In this document: in pieces, positions 1-12,255 of the stretch
Numbering within the stretch: position 1 is the first letter of the stretch
How the letters are laid out: every line of letters begins with the position of its first letter
Assembly: GCF_040954835.1 (NCBI RefSeq)
Contig: NC_090698.1
Coordinates: 4,462,501 to 4,526,500 of the forward strand
Length of the DNA: 64,000 nucleotides
From: Lepisosteus oculatus
Lineage: Eukaryota > Chordata > Actinopteri > Semionotiformes > Lepisosteidae
Direction of reading: 5' to 3'
Position numbers and translations under genes: made by a program
The notes under the pieces: model-generated
The model's input: only the letters and a program-made list of their open reading frames with translations
Database searches by the model: none
Told to the model about the DNA's origin: nothing

Positions 1-2100
1 CAATGCAGATTTGGTCCGAGATGGAAAACCGCAGCACTGTGGAACTCCTTTCTTCAGCATTTCCCTATAGCCAGTGTCTGCAACAGTTCCAGGCTCACTA
101 AAGCAGGCGGTGAAACAGCAGCAGAGCTCCCGTTTTTATCACCTGATTTTCCACTAATGCAGATGGTATTTCTTTAGAGGTTGTTAGAATGACTGACTGG
201 GGTGTTTAACACTTAAACAATTGGACAAACACTTGTCATGATCCCTGGAAAGAAGAGAGAAGCTAGAAAAGAGAGCAGAACGCAGTCGCTCACTAACACC
301 CAGGACCTGAGGTTGCATTTGTTGGTCCTTATTAACTAAACAAAGTGGAATGACTGGACAACTAAGACGTAGGGGAATCAATACACAACCTCTTCCAAGT
401 CAATCACTTCTTGAGCTTCCCCTAGAAAACTAATCCCAAATGGGTGAATGATCACGTCCCATACTTAGATAATTGCTTTCTGTGAGTATTATTAAAGTTT
501 AAGGAACCCTACGAGACAGTTTACAAGACAATATTGGTTGCACAGAAGACGACGAAGTATTTCAATAGCCCCGAGAGCAGATTTAGGTTATTTGCCTGCG
601 AAAACTCAAACTGGTATTCAATAAATCCATGTCTCGTTTCCTTTGTGCTCCAGGGAAAAACGTTATTGTCAGTAACCCTGAGGATGCCTCCAGCTTTTAC
701 TCCATATTGGTTTTAACCCAATATATCAGCATACCTTTCTGCTTCAGTCACAGTCTTTAATAATTAAATGCATATTTGTCGCATGCTCACTGCCAATACA
801 TCCAGTCTCTCTGAGCCCACTGCCCACCGTATGATCTGACAATGAATCATTCTCACGGAGATTCCTGTTGCCAATGAATGTGTTTTTGACCATGTATTCA
901 TACTGTAGCAAAACTATTTGCTGTAATTCTCACTCACTCAACTTAAAGGGTTGTGTGTTTTGGGCACTCACTACATCTAGTATAGGTGAAAACTGAAGCC
1001 CGCTTGGAATTCCCACATTTTGATCTTCTGGCAAACACCCGGCACCCAAATGAGATTTGTATCAAGACCGGACCTCAGGAATGAATTGTCTGCATGAAGT
1101 GAGGATCCACTCACCGCGAAAGATGAAAGATGCTTTCCTGCAGCAGAAAACCCCTGATGTTGTGCAACGTCTCTGCACTTTGTGAAAATATGCTTCTAGC
1201 TATTGTGATGAGATTACTCGGCTCTTGAAAGTGCAGAATGCCAGTGCAGGGTTTCTAAACTAGGGGTCACTGCCACTCTGACTGCCAGTGTTACCCATAT
1301 GTTTGAACCTCCTGGTCCATACCCCCTGCACTTAAAAGCACCAGAAATGAAACATGGACTTTTGTTTGGTTGCTCAGCAGCAACTTGATCCAAGGACCAA
1401 GACCACCTATTTCTTGAAGAATCCAAGGGGGATCTGTTTCAAAAGCACGGCTGGGCAATTTGTTGTGGAGCTTAGCCACTCCTTGTGCAAAGAAGCACTT
1501 CAGTCGTGATTGTACCCCTTCTTATAACCCATTGTTTGCATTCGCTCTCGTTTCTCACTTGCTCACTCCACAAATAGTCAGATTTTCAAATCTGTCTTCT
1601 CTGCTCTGGTTTTTCCAAAGCACAAAGGAAACCTATAGTAAAAGGCCTCCTCTGCCAAAGCCGTGCCTCTTTTTATTGCCTTTTTTACTTCCTATTGATT
1701 GTACCCCACCACCCCCTGGATAAATGAGTACAGAAATAGTCTACAGGTGTATTTTCCCTAATAATTGCGAATCATGTCTTGCCCCATAGTTTTACAGAAC
1801 AAAGTGGCTAACACAGGGAAAAAAAAGTCTTGCTCCCCTTGTAAAAGAAAATTGATGGCCCATATTTAAAAGAAGATAAAAAGCCATTTTGACACATTTT
1901 GACACACCATTTTTAAGCATAGGCTGGTATAACTGGTATAAAAGAGACTTTTGGCAATGTGTAATCTTTTCCCTGGCAGATGTCCCAGTTTCTAGGCAAG
2001 GCTTTTTGTCACGACTATATTTATGTTACTCAGTTTTGTGGATGAACTATGACCCAGGATATGGAAACAGGTTGGTTTTGCATCACTTCCTGCGGATAGT

Positions 2101-2164
2101 TTGCATACACGCAAGTTAACTTGCATACACGTTGGTTGAGCACGCTGGAGACATGGATTTGCAT
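2101..2164. promoter_or_regulatory. TTGCATACACG direct repeat, 14-bp palindrome and octamer motif
   Basis: TTGCATACACG occurs at 2101-2111 and 2121-2131, with the perfect palindrome GCAAGTTAACTTGC (2111-2124) between and overlapping. An ATTTGCAT octamer, a POU-factor consensus, follows at 2157-2164. The cluster suggests a protein-binding site but there is no nearby gene to anchor it. Confidence 0.3.
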
Positions 2165-5100
2165 TCTGATTGATAAAATATTCCATAGAGCAAGCATGGA
2201 CGACAAAAGGGAAGATAAATCCCCAGAAAGCATTTAACCTCAGGCCCCTTTATCAGAGCTGATCGTGGTCTATTTTAAAGTCTGTGGACTTCCCCTGTCT
2301 CTTGTTTTTATTGTTTGTATTCCCCTGTCTCTCCAAACCACAGACAACATCAGACCACACTGCCGAGCTATCATAAAGTAATTGTATGCAGGACTGCACA
2401 GCAATCATGTCCAGACCTGTCCAGATCTGGCAGCACAGTTTTATCCAAATGCATTTTAAAACAGCCCTCGTCTGTTTTTTCAGAGGAATTTAAAAGAGTT
2501 GGCAAAAGTCATTCCAAACCACAGCACACTGAGTACCAAGAGATTAAGCCTCCCACCTGTACCCCAGATGCACGGCACCTTCCATTTGTTTTTCACAGTG
2601 AATAATTCATCACCTACATTTTCATGAGAGTTGCATGTCGTCTCTTTCACTGTATGTTTACCATCAATTTGAAACCGAAACAATTAGGCTGTGGAAGAGT
2701 GTTTTTATAAAATTAGCTTTCTAGTTTCCACCAGCGGGGTGTTTTTTTGGTACTTTTGTGAAGCACACAGAGTTTTTTGTTCGATAGGATTGTAGATCAA
2801 CACCTTCTGTACTTCACGAGACAGAAGCACAGAGTGCAATATGCGATTTACCCAAGCACCCCTACTCCCTGACTAGTCCTGTAGTGTTTCACTGCTGCTA
2901 CACAGCACACTCCTATCAGTCTGTCAAAAACTACACGCTTTGTAGAAGAAACCAGCATACAACCTGCTCTTTGGTAATGTTAGGCAGGAGGCGAAAGAAG
3001 TACAGGATGAGGAAATGGACTTTAAGGACCGTATAGAGAATATAAACAGTCTAACAACTTCTGCATCATCAGCTACTTTCTGCGGTTCTATTATTAGATG
3101 AGATTTGCAGTAAGTGCTGATTCATTAACACTCTTCTCCAAAGAAGAGGTTGCGAAATCTCGACAGTTACAGACACTTGCTCTCAGAATGACTCCGCTTT
3201 GGGAATTTTTCTTACCATCGCGCAGAGTTACAGTACATTTTTACGGGTGTTTTGCGAGTGTTTATGCCTTCGGGCCCCAAAAAAAGGCAACGTTCGGAGA
3301 AGGTTCCAGGTCTCGTTACCTTTTTGCCTCCAGAGAACCATCGCTGTAGACGAAGAGAAGTGCACGAGGGCAGCCGGCGCTCTAAGAGCCGAAATGAAAG
3401 GTAATTACGTCCATTTGGTCCCATTCAATGCCTAATCAGGGGCGACAGTGACACAGCCTCCACTGAGGGCCAAATTAGTTTCCCCCAGGCATGACTGACC
3501 AAACGTCCATATCCTGATATCGACTGCAAAGACATTTTGCACAGAGCCCTGCCTGGGAATGTTCACGGGGGTGGGTGGGGAGGGTGGGGGTACTCATTCC
3601 ACTCCCTTTGATCCCCCCGCCTTTGAGTCCTGTCAACCGTTTTACGAGCTTAAGACCCTTCCACACTGACCAACATCTGTCACGTCTTCTCCCCGGCTGG
3701 GAAGGGAAAACTAGTGGGAGTCGGGACAGGGGTAAAAGAGGAGATGGAGGTGGGGTGGTGCTGCTGTGGAGGGGGGGGGGTCTCTTACAGTTCATTACCC
3801 CCTTTTCCTTGCTTCCCCTCATTTCAAGGGGAATTCATCCTTTCAGAGGGACCCCTGCCTCCTTCAGCACAAAGGAGAGATTAGATCTGCTTTTGCCAAG
3901 TCATCAGCTTTAAGCTGTTTTTATTTATCTTTTTGTACCGATTCCTCATGTGCAACGGGGAGGGAAACGTTTTCCGTGAGGATAGATGCAGGGAGGTAGA
4001 GGGAGTTCCATCATAAAAAACCTGACATTTCCGTCGAGCAGGATTCGAATTTAGCTGAGGGGTGAAAAACGGTGCCCACTGCTTCATGAAAGAAGCAGGA
4101 ACATTGACCAGCTTTTGCAGATGGGTGGCGCTGTTAATTCCTGGTTCGGTTAGCAGTCGGTTTAGCAGCGGTTGTTTTTAGGCATATCCCAAAGAAGCTC
4201 AAGGCTAACACATGGCAGGTAGACCCCAGCTGAGTGAAGAGTAAGAAAGCAAGGAGCAGGACCTGCCCAGCTGCATGACAATGACAGGCATGCAGCAAGC
4301 AAGATCATGTGGATCATTGAACAAAGGTAAATGTTTTTCAATGTGTCCCACCCCCTTTTAAACCCTGACCTTTTTTATATGGGCTCTGATGGAGCTGCAA
4401 TACGCCCCCCTAAAGGCAGGGGCTGCTTAAGACAGCTTTCCAGTTCTAAACAAAAAACACTAAAAAACTATCCATCGGTCCTAAAAGAAACTACAGCGAC
4501 TGCTGTATTCCACTTTGAAATAATTCTCCCAAACACATCCATTTAGTTACACGGAAAACTACTCAAAAGTGTGAGTGCTACATTAAAGGCAGGCTGTAAG
4601 TTTTAAAGAGTTTTCTAAGACTCAATGTGTACAGAATTCTGCAAAGCCAAAACCCACTCATAGTGGTTCCCCTTGCTCTTGTGAATATAACACTGATAAT
4701 TGCTTTCCGCACACGTTATACATTGTCACGTTGCAATTAATTATGAGTTTTCCCTGCTGCTTAGTATTTAATAGCTGTGAGGTGGGTGAATTGAATATGC
4801 GAAGAAAAGTAGTTTGATTGCTCTGAGCGGCTCGATAATAAATCTCCCGCAGCCAGCTCTGGATTTTTGAACACTCCCCCTAGTCACTTCCTTTCGGCTG
4901 GAGGGTTTTCTCTTGGTGCCCAGTACCACCCCCTGACCCCCTCTTCTTCAATGCCTCCCCACTTTTATTCCTGTGTCTTGGACTTGAGGAACAGATGAGG
5001 AAGAGGAGGATATAGGTGGCAAGTGCCCGGTAGAAACAGGAACACTGAAAGCTGACTTTGTTAGCAAACTTTCCATCCACCATCCACATTTTCTCTGACA

Positions 5101-7564
5101 TCTAGCCCTAACTCCCCCCTCCTTCATCGTCTTACAATAACAACTCCACGCAAGACAAACCTAAAAAAAAACAAAATAAAAAGAAAGTGCGAAATTCGCC
5201 CCCAAAAACGAGCTTTTCTGCTCCCAAAGTCCTGTATTTTTTCAGAGCAGCGTCCTCAGTTCATTCTGCGCCCCCGACAGGTTCTGCCTTAAAAAGCAAT
5301 AAGCAACAAGCTCATTCTGTTTTTCGTAGAACCTCCTGGAAAAAACAAAAAAACAAAACTGCGAGTTATTTTTGTTGGTCTGTCCTTGTCCCCGAAGCTG
5401 GCATTGCTGATGTTGATTACGAGAATGAATGAGCACAGTGAAATGAGCAAAGCAAAAACAGAAAAGCAACTAAGTAGCTATTAACTTCCTTTTTTTTTTA
5501 ACCAAATGCAATTAGTGCTGTTGACAGCGAGCGTCTCAGCACTGGAGGCATGATGTATGTGCAGGCCTGGGGCTGGGGCCTTTGTGCCCTGCTATTGGAG
5601 CTCGCAGGCCAGCTGAAGCCCATGAAAAGACTGGCTGCTCACACTGGCGCGCTGGCGGGCCGGGAGAGAGCCAGAGATCCGGGGGGACAGATGGAACGAG
5701 TGAAAGGGATTGGCGAGCGATTCACTTTCCCACCGGCTGCCTCCCTCACTACTGGAAATAAACAATGCGTCCCTACGGTTCTCTGCCTGACCTGCCCTCC
5801 ACCTCCAACGCCACCCCTTCGCCGTTCAGCAAACAGGAGTCCCTTTCTCTTTTACCGCGAGAATAGGGGAATTAAGCAAACAACACCCTAATTAATGCCG
5901 TAAATCCCGATTCTGTTTATTTCCAATCCGTTAACGCAATCCATTAGCAGCATTTCCATAATGGCTCATTTAAAAAGTCTTTTTCTCCGGCATTGAAAGA
6001 TCCAGCCGGGCTAGTTCTGTAAAGAGAAAAAGATATTCTTCTAGAACAAAGAACGGAGGAAAGGCATTGTGATTAGCAAGTGTAGCAACAGGGTTGGCAC
6101 CCCAACCCATTCAGCTGGCTGGGAGATGTTGCTTGTCTATTCACAGCAAGGCCATTGCCACTTTGCAGCTGAGATGTACCTTACGTCTATGGGTAACGAG
6201 GTAAACTTAAAATCACTGCCAGGCCATAGGAAAGCTGCAGAAACTACGCCAAATCCCTGCGGCAAGGCTTCATAACAGCATGCTTCAGACAGAATTGTTT
6301 CAAAGCCATGAGTCAGTTTGGAGGCAACCCAAACTTTGAACCAAAGTTGCCAGGGCTGATATCATCTTCCAGCTCTTCTGATGCAGTTCTGATGAAGCAA
6401 TCAGAACGGGATCTTGAACAGTTCTTTAACCGTAGTGCAGGCACGCAGTTTTTGCTCATGTTTCTAGGCCCCAGGCCTCAATGTTGAATCAAGTCGGGGG
6501 CAACTCGTTGACTGGGAGGAAGCACACAACCGAATCCAGATATCAGCCAGAAACGTACCTCGATAAAAGATACAAACCATTTGGGGAAATACTGATGGGA
6601 GTGTTGACTATCTTCTAGCTACCTAGGTGTTAATTTCTGTCTTTCAATATGACATTGAATTTTTAATTACTGAAGCAAAACAATCGAAACACAGAATTTA
6701 TCATCCCACACTCTCCACCATCAGCGCAGGCCTGTCTCTCACCTGCAGTGCAACTTGCTTGATCTTCAGTTTAAATCAGGTTTATACCCTTGCCTTCTTC
6801 AGTGCACAGTGCAGTGCTCATCTATCATTATGAAGGATCACAACAGTGACTTTTGCCGGTATATAAGAAATCACAGTAAAATAAATCAGTATATATATAT
6901 AAAAGATCTCAGTGTGATCTGACATTTGTGAAGTTTTCCTTTGGTTACAACATAACTTTGTTACTCTTTGGTACACTGGAGCTTGGCAAATATAAAATGT
7001 TTAATATGAATTTTATAAGCATGTTTACTTATGTATATTGAAAAGCAAAGTCAAGGCAAGTTAAAGCTTGGAAACCTAAAACAGATTAGATTAGGATGGA
7101 CAGACAAGCAGATGGGTGGGAATGCAGTGAGTTCACAGAATATTATGCAAATACGCAGTAGATAGAGTACTCTAGATATCTATTATATCTATATGTGTAA
7201 GTGAAAATCTGGAATGACTGGAGTCCTTAATCACAACGTGTTCCTGTATATACTGTTTAAATAAAATCAGTAGAGCTTATATCACAATCCCTCTACAGGC
7301 AAGGCGAGATTTTGCACACAGTTGATCAGATACTTCTGCATGTACAGTATCGACCTACATATCTGTTGCAGGCATGCAAAATTTTAAAGTGCATTTCGCT
7401 TTTTAAATTACACAAACCTCTGCAATACACATCACAGATCAGCACTGCTGCAGAATGATACAGGGAGTGACAAGAAAGCACCGTTCAGCTGTATGAAAAC
7501 CAGGTTGTGGTGCAAAGGTGAAGCAGAGTTTATTTTGATCAGTGGTGTGTGCAAGATTTACCTC

Positions 7565-7790
7565 CATTGTGGTTTAATTATCATTAACGATTTGATGCCA
7601 TGAAGGGGCACCACGGTGGAGGGCGGCCACTGCCAAAACCAATTTGGCTTATGCCTTCTAATGAGAGGGCAAAGCAGGCCCTAATGAGTTAAAGGAGTTT
7701 TAGTGGGGATTAGCGCTCATTCCAATCAGCTTGTTAGCTCCAGGAAAGTTAGAGATCAATGGCGGAATGATTTGAACATCAGCAGAAAAA
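7565..7790. promoter_or_regulatory. candidate conserved non-coding element, TAAT-rich
   Basis: It holds several homeodomain-type motifs: TTTAATTATCATTAACG near 7573, CTAATGAG twice (about 7659 and 7681) and GGATTAGCGCTCATTCC near 7710. The sequence is not repetitive and lacks an ORF. It has the texture of vertebrate developmental CNEs, which is a judgement by eye. Confidence 0.3.
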
Positions 7791-9209
7791 CTGAATCAGG
7801 ACTGAAGACTGTCTCTTCAAGTCAGATCATTTCCTAAATCAACTGGTCCAGCGGGGAACCTGCCTCCCGGCCGCCTGAAGGGCTACATGCCATTAGTGGT
7901 CAGGGCCTTAAAAAGACCTCGATGCTGCGCTACCTGCAGTGAGCCTCACCTGACACAGTGGTACATCCAGCAACCAAACACAGACAGGGCTTGCAAGCTG
8001 AAATAGGTTATTTTCTTAGGGGTCCAACAGTCACATTCTCCTGAATGTAAGAAAACCGATCTGCAGTGGCTGTTTTTTCATTTCCATCCTTGTTGGCCAC
8101 AACCCCTGTGCCACTCGGACAGGCCACACACCAGCAGATACGCTCTTCTGACTTGTCCGCGTTTCTGTTGTGCCCACTGGCAGTCCTAGTCCTAGTTTGG
8201 TCTTCAGCCAAACCTTCAGAGCCCTTCGATTGACACAAAAAGGATGTCCATTATCAGAAAACCACGTCTTCCTGGTAAGGGTCAGGGCAACTTGGAAGCA
8301 TCTTGAAAGCATAGGGTACTAGGCAGGAAAACCAGGGCAAATAGATGAGAGCATGCAAGCTCCACTCAGAAGGTGCCATGTCAAGAAGTAAACCAAAGAC
8401 CCAGGACTTGTGAGGCAACAGTCATAACAGCCACAAAACTGAAAAATGTCATATTGACATTGACGTGCTGTTTTACATGCACATTTGTTTGGACTCAAGA
8501 CCTTTGCATTCATATTAAGTATATTTAAAATCACCTTCACAATTCTTGCCAACTGTCAACTCAACCAGACACTTGGTGAGTTTAGACAGTTAATTGCTCA
8601 AGTAATTAACAGGGAACTCCCAGAGGGGCATGAGGATCTGCCAGAGCTGGGCTGGAGCCCTCTGCTACACATGTGCAGCTATTTCACTTCATTGTTATGA
8701 TAATTAGCAAGATACAGAATCATTTTTTAAAGAAAAACATTTCTTTCCTTTTCCTGCCTTGTTACAAAATCAAGAAAGCAACAGTTTTCACGGGTCAAAA
8801 TTCTGCCACCTGGATGAAAATGATAAGATGGATGAGTTATGCATTCGATGCCATTTTCAGAAGATACTGCCCTGAATTTGTATACAGAAAGACAGAAGAA
8901 GAGGACAGAAACCCTTGAAAACCAAAGAAAACCAATAGGGTCACACTCCACCCAACTTATACAGGGAGCCGGACAGGAGGAAAAAACATATCGCCTACAT
9001 TTAATAATCTGCAAAGGCACCACTGAAGCAGAGGGAAAAGTTTACATTCTGCTTTTGCTATGCCCATGTGCCTGCGTTACATTTGACTCATTCAGGGTTT
9101 AAAGGAAAGAGCCTCTTTTCTCCATCATGCTCATTTATGAGTTTCTCTTTCTCCTGCTGAGAAGCAGCTTGCACAAAGGCGGAGGGGGGGACCATGTGAG
9201 CCAGCTAGC

Positions 9210-9270
9210 GCCACACTCTGAAAAGTAGAACGAAGAAGCGTTTCGGCTGTGAAGCCTTCTTTGGGGGCAG
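9210..9270 (-). mobile_element. possible third copy of the hammerhead-core repeat
   Basis: On the - strand: AAAGAAGGCTTCACAGCCGA then AACGCTTCTTCG and ACTTTTCAGAGTG. Stem II would be perfect here (GGCT-TCAC-AGCC followed by GAAACG), but the CTGANGA box reads CCAAAGA. Only about 60 bp can be aligned, so membership is tentative. Confidence 0.35.
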
Positions 9271-11669
9271 AAACTTGCAAAAGTAAAAAAAAAAACAGGG
9301 CAGAATACATCTGTGCTGGGACTCCAGGTTTGGATTCATCCCGATTCATTTATTCTCCTGTCCCACCAGCATTTAAACTTCAAAGCTCGAGCAGCGCGGG
9401 TTTGTCCAGCTCGACAGCAGCAGATGCAAGTGTGCCCTCAGTATTTCTTCTGCCCAGTTTGGATCGATCCTCGGTGCACCTCATTATGGAGATGCAGGGA
9501 GAATAAAGGGGGGAAAAAGGGTGGGAGAGTGGAAGGGAGGGGGGGTAGATAGTGCCCAGGGTTGAATAGCAGCCAAAAAAACAAAACAACACAAAAAAAT
9601 GTCCTCCCGATTATTGATCGCATTCTCCTAATCCCGGGGCTGAGACATGGGAATGCAGGCCGCGCGGCTGAATCCGAACATCTGTTCCCGAAACCGTCAC
9701 AGGAACCTGGGGGCGGGCAGCCCGGGGACAGAGAGGGAGCAGTCACAAGAAAAACAAGGAAGGAGGCAAGTGGGGAGGGGGAGAGCCGGAGAAGTGGGAG
9801 GGAAGAAAAAGAGGGAGGGGGTTGGAAGAAGGGGGCATTTCCAAATATCACCCATTGCATCACAGGCTCCAAGCTGCGTGAGAATCTTTTGCCCTGCTTT
9901 GTTGTGGAAATGAAATTGAAATGGGGGACAGGACATCAGGGAATTGGAACACAGGCTGCTGTAGTGTGTTAGGGGCTGCTCTATTGTTTGCATAGTAGTC
10001 CCTGGAGGGCACCAGCGGCAACGCTTCAATAGCCCAGCTCATCTCCCTCCAAACAAGGAGTACATTAGCCAGCTCGCACACGTGTGAGAGTGGAGGAATA
10101 CTCCGGGTTAGAGGAGGTGTGCGGCCAGGAGCCTGAAAAGGGCTTTGCATTGTACACCAGGTTTAAATGGCTAAAATCACCCTTGTTTCAGGACGCCGTG
10201 GATAAAAATGTCTTTCTTCAGCGGTTAGGATGGGACTGGAACCAATCTGTCCATCGATCTGGTGTCTTTTTCAGTCTTGTTAGGTGCAAAAGAGAAAGAG
10301 CAGAGGACGTGCATAAGAAAAACAAAAAAAGACCAGCCTATTGTACGTATGCAAGAAAGGAAAGACTTGGGAAGCTTAAAAAGAAAAGAATTGTGAAAGC
10401 CAAAAAGTAGCACAAGGCACTCAAGGAAGATGAGCACAGAAAAACCGAAGAAGCACAGAAAAATTGAAAATAAACCAGAATAATTCAAATAAACTTTAAA
10501 AAGTATTCAGATTGCCTTTATTTCTTAGTGTATCTCCAGCTGTCAAATTCAATTAAATCTTCTGGCAAGTTATTTTCAGTGCAGATAATCTCTTGTCACA
10601 GCTCTCTACTTTCGAGATCTGGAAAGTGAACCTTGGACACTCCAGGCAGGGCACTCCAAAGACGAGGAAGAAGCCTTCTGAAAGTCGGCACTGAAACACA
10701 GGTTGTTTTCTGTTGGATGGGTGATCTTGCTTTGCCTATTCAAATCCTGTTGCTGTTCTGAAATTTCTGCTGATGTCATATGAGCAGTACTCCATTCTGG
10801 GGGGGGGGGGGCTCTACCCCAAGTAATTCTCACCATCAGCCTCGCGGTTTAAAGAAAGCAGGCCACCGAGAAGAAAGGGTGATTTGTGGGAGATATAGGA
10901 CTGCAGCAAAGCAGCTGCCAAAGGTCAGAGGTGACAGTCCCCGGAGCTCTCATCTGCCCTGCCTTCCACCATTGTGCCGCCACTCAATGAAACTGCACAC
11001 AGCGATGGAGAGACAGGCCAATCGAGGCTGTGCTGTAGACAAGATCGGGCAGAGATCAGAAAGGAAGGCTCTCGGGAGAAGCTGGATTCTGTATGTGGGA
11101 AATCAATCTCCCCCCCACACACATGCCCTGCACCCCCACGGAGTCCACCAGGGGGAATTTCCAGGTGTTGTGCTCTCCAGAGCAACTTTCATGTCTAACT
11201 CTAGAGCTGTCAAAGCCCACCAGCAGTCCTTGCTCGGCAGCAGTACTTCAACCCCGTGTTAAATGAAGACAAGTAAAAATCCAAGAGGAAGCAATCAGGT
11301 TTTGAGATATGTCATTCCTATCTGCCGCTTTACACTGTGTGAGTTTTCAAAACTAGTGTTAAATCAAAATTAGCAAGTGGCTCATCTTACAAGCCAGTCC
11401 CACCATGTCAGCTGTAACTTTGGTAGTTAGGGAAAATGGAAAACTGCAAAAGGAACGGACACATTCAGTCTGGGGGCTAACATAAAAGCCCAAAACCTTG
11501 TTCCTTTGTGTACCCTACTGCCCATCTGCAGCAATCATTGGTCACTGTGTGTTTCCAAATCAATTAGGTCTCTGCACAGACAGCTAATGGGAAAACAGCC
11601 GTGTTGGCGCAGTGAGGAACTAAGTACAGGGTGTGAAAGCAAACAGGAAACATGCCCAGACAATCTATC
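9271..11669. other. intergenic
   Basis: GC-rich unique block at 9600-10100 (GATTATTGATCGCATTCTCC, GGCCGCGCGGCTG); purine-rich tract at 9490-9550 and 9760-9830; A-rich stretch at 10300-10480; 13-G run at 10799. Open frames on both strands across 9440-10150 come from the lack of stops in purine-rich DNA. No gene recognised. Confidence 0.5.
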
Positions 11670-12255
11670 AGCAGCCATATCACCCTGCAACTCACAGCTG
11701 ACAGCCCACTGAAGCTCAGCAGGTGTGAGCCTGGTCAGTACCTGGATGGGAGGACTCCAGGGAAAAACTAAGGTTGCTGCTGGAAGAGGTGTTAGTGGGG
11801 CCAGCAGGGGGCGCTCACCCTGCGGTCTATGTGGGTCCTGATGCCCCAGTATAGTGACAGGGAGACTATACTGTAAACAGGCGCCGTCCTTCAGATGAGA
11901 CGTAAAACCGAGGTCCTGACTCTCTGTGGTCATTAAAAATCCCAGGGTGTTTCTCGAAAAGAGTAGGGGTGTTACCCCGGCGTCCTGGCCAAATTTCCCA
12001 TTGGCCCTTACCAATCATGGCTTCCTAATAACCCCCCGTCTATGAATTGGCTTCACTACTCTGCTCTCCTCCCACTAATAGCTGATGTGTGGTGAGCGTT
12101 CTGGTGCACTATGGCTGCCGTCGCATCATCCAGGTGGAGCTGCAGATTGGTGGTGGTGGAGGGGATCCCCATTACCTGTAAAGCACTTTGAGTGGAGTGT
12201 CCAGAAAAGCGCTATGTAAGTGTAAGCGATTATTATTAATTATTATTATTATCTA
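11670..12255 (+). mobile_element. near-complete 5S-rRNA-headed SINE (SINE3-like)
   Basis: The first ~95 bp (11670-11764) resemble 5S rRNA: GCCATATCACCCTG, then AAGCTCAGCAGG, GCCTGGTCAGTACCTGG and ATGGGAGGAC, which covers the internal pol III promoter region. A unique body follows, then a LINE-like 3' end (GCGCTATGTAAGTGTAAGCG) and an ATT-rich tail. Known SINE3-type elements have this structure and depend on a partner LINE sharing the 3' end. It is the reference copy for the other five in this window. Confidence 0.85.

Larger units (their letters stand above)
1..9124. other. intergenic, left part of the gene desert
   Basis: No ORF above about 115 codons and none with a recognisable domain. 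Repeats are few. Blocks at about 3100-4100, 4690-4880, 5500-6010 and 7565-7790 are CpG-containing or TAAT-rich and unique-looking; the rest is ordinary AT-rich sequence. CCCTAATTAATGCCG near 5887 and CAATTAATTATGAG near 4734 are homeodomain-type motifs. Confidence 0.55.

Noticed and set aside
4030-4060. Possible tRNA on the - strand (B-box-like AATTCGAATCCTG followed by TTTTTT)
   Set aside because: No A box, anticodon arm or paired acceptor stem could be found upstream.
9438-10150. Overlapping open frames of 96-144 codons on both strands
   Set aside because: They lie in purine-rich, stop-poor DNA, have biased composition and no recognisable domain or splice context.
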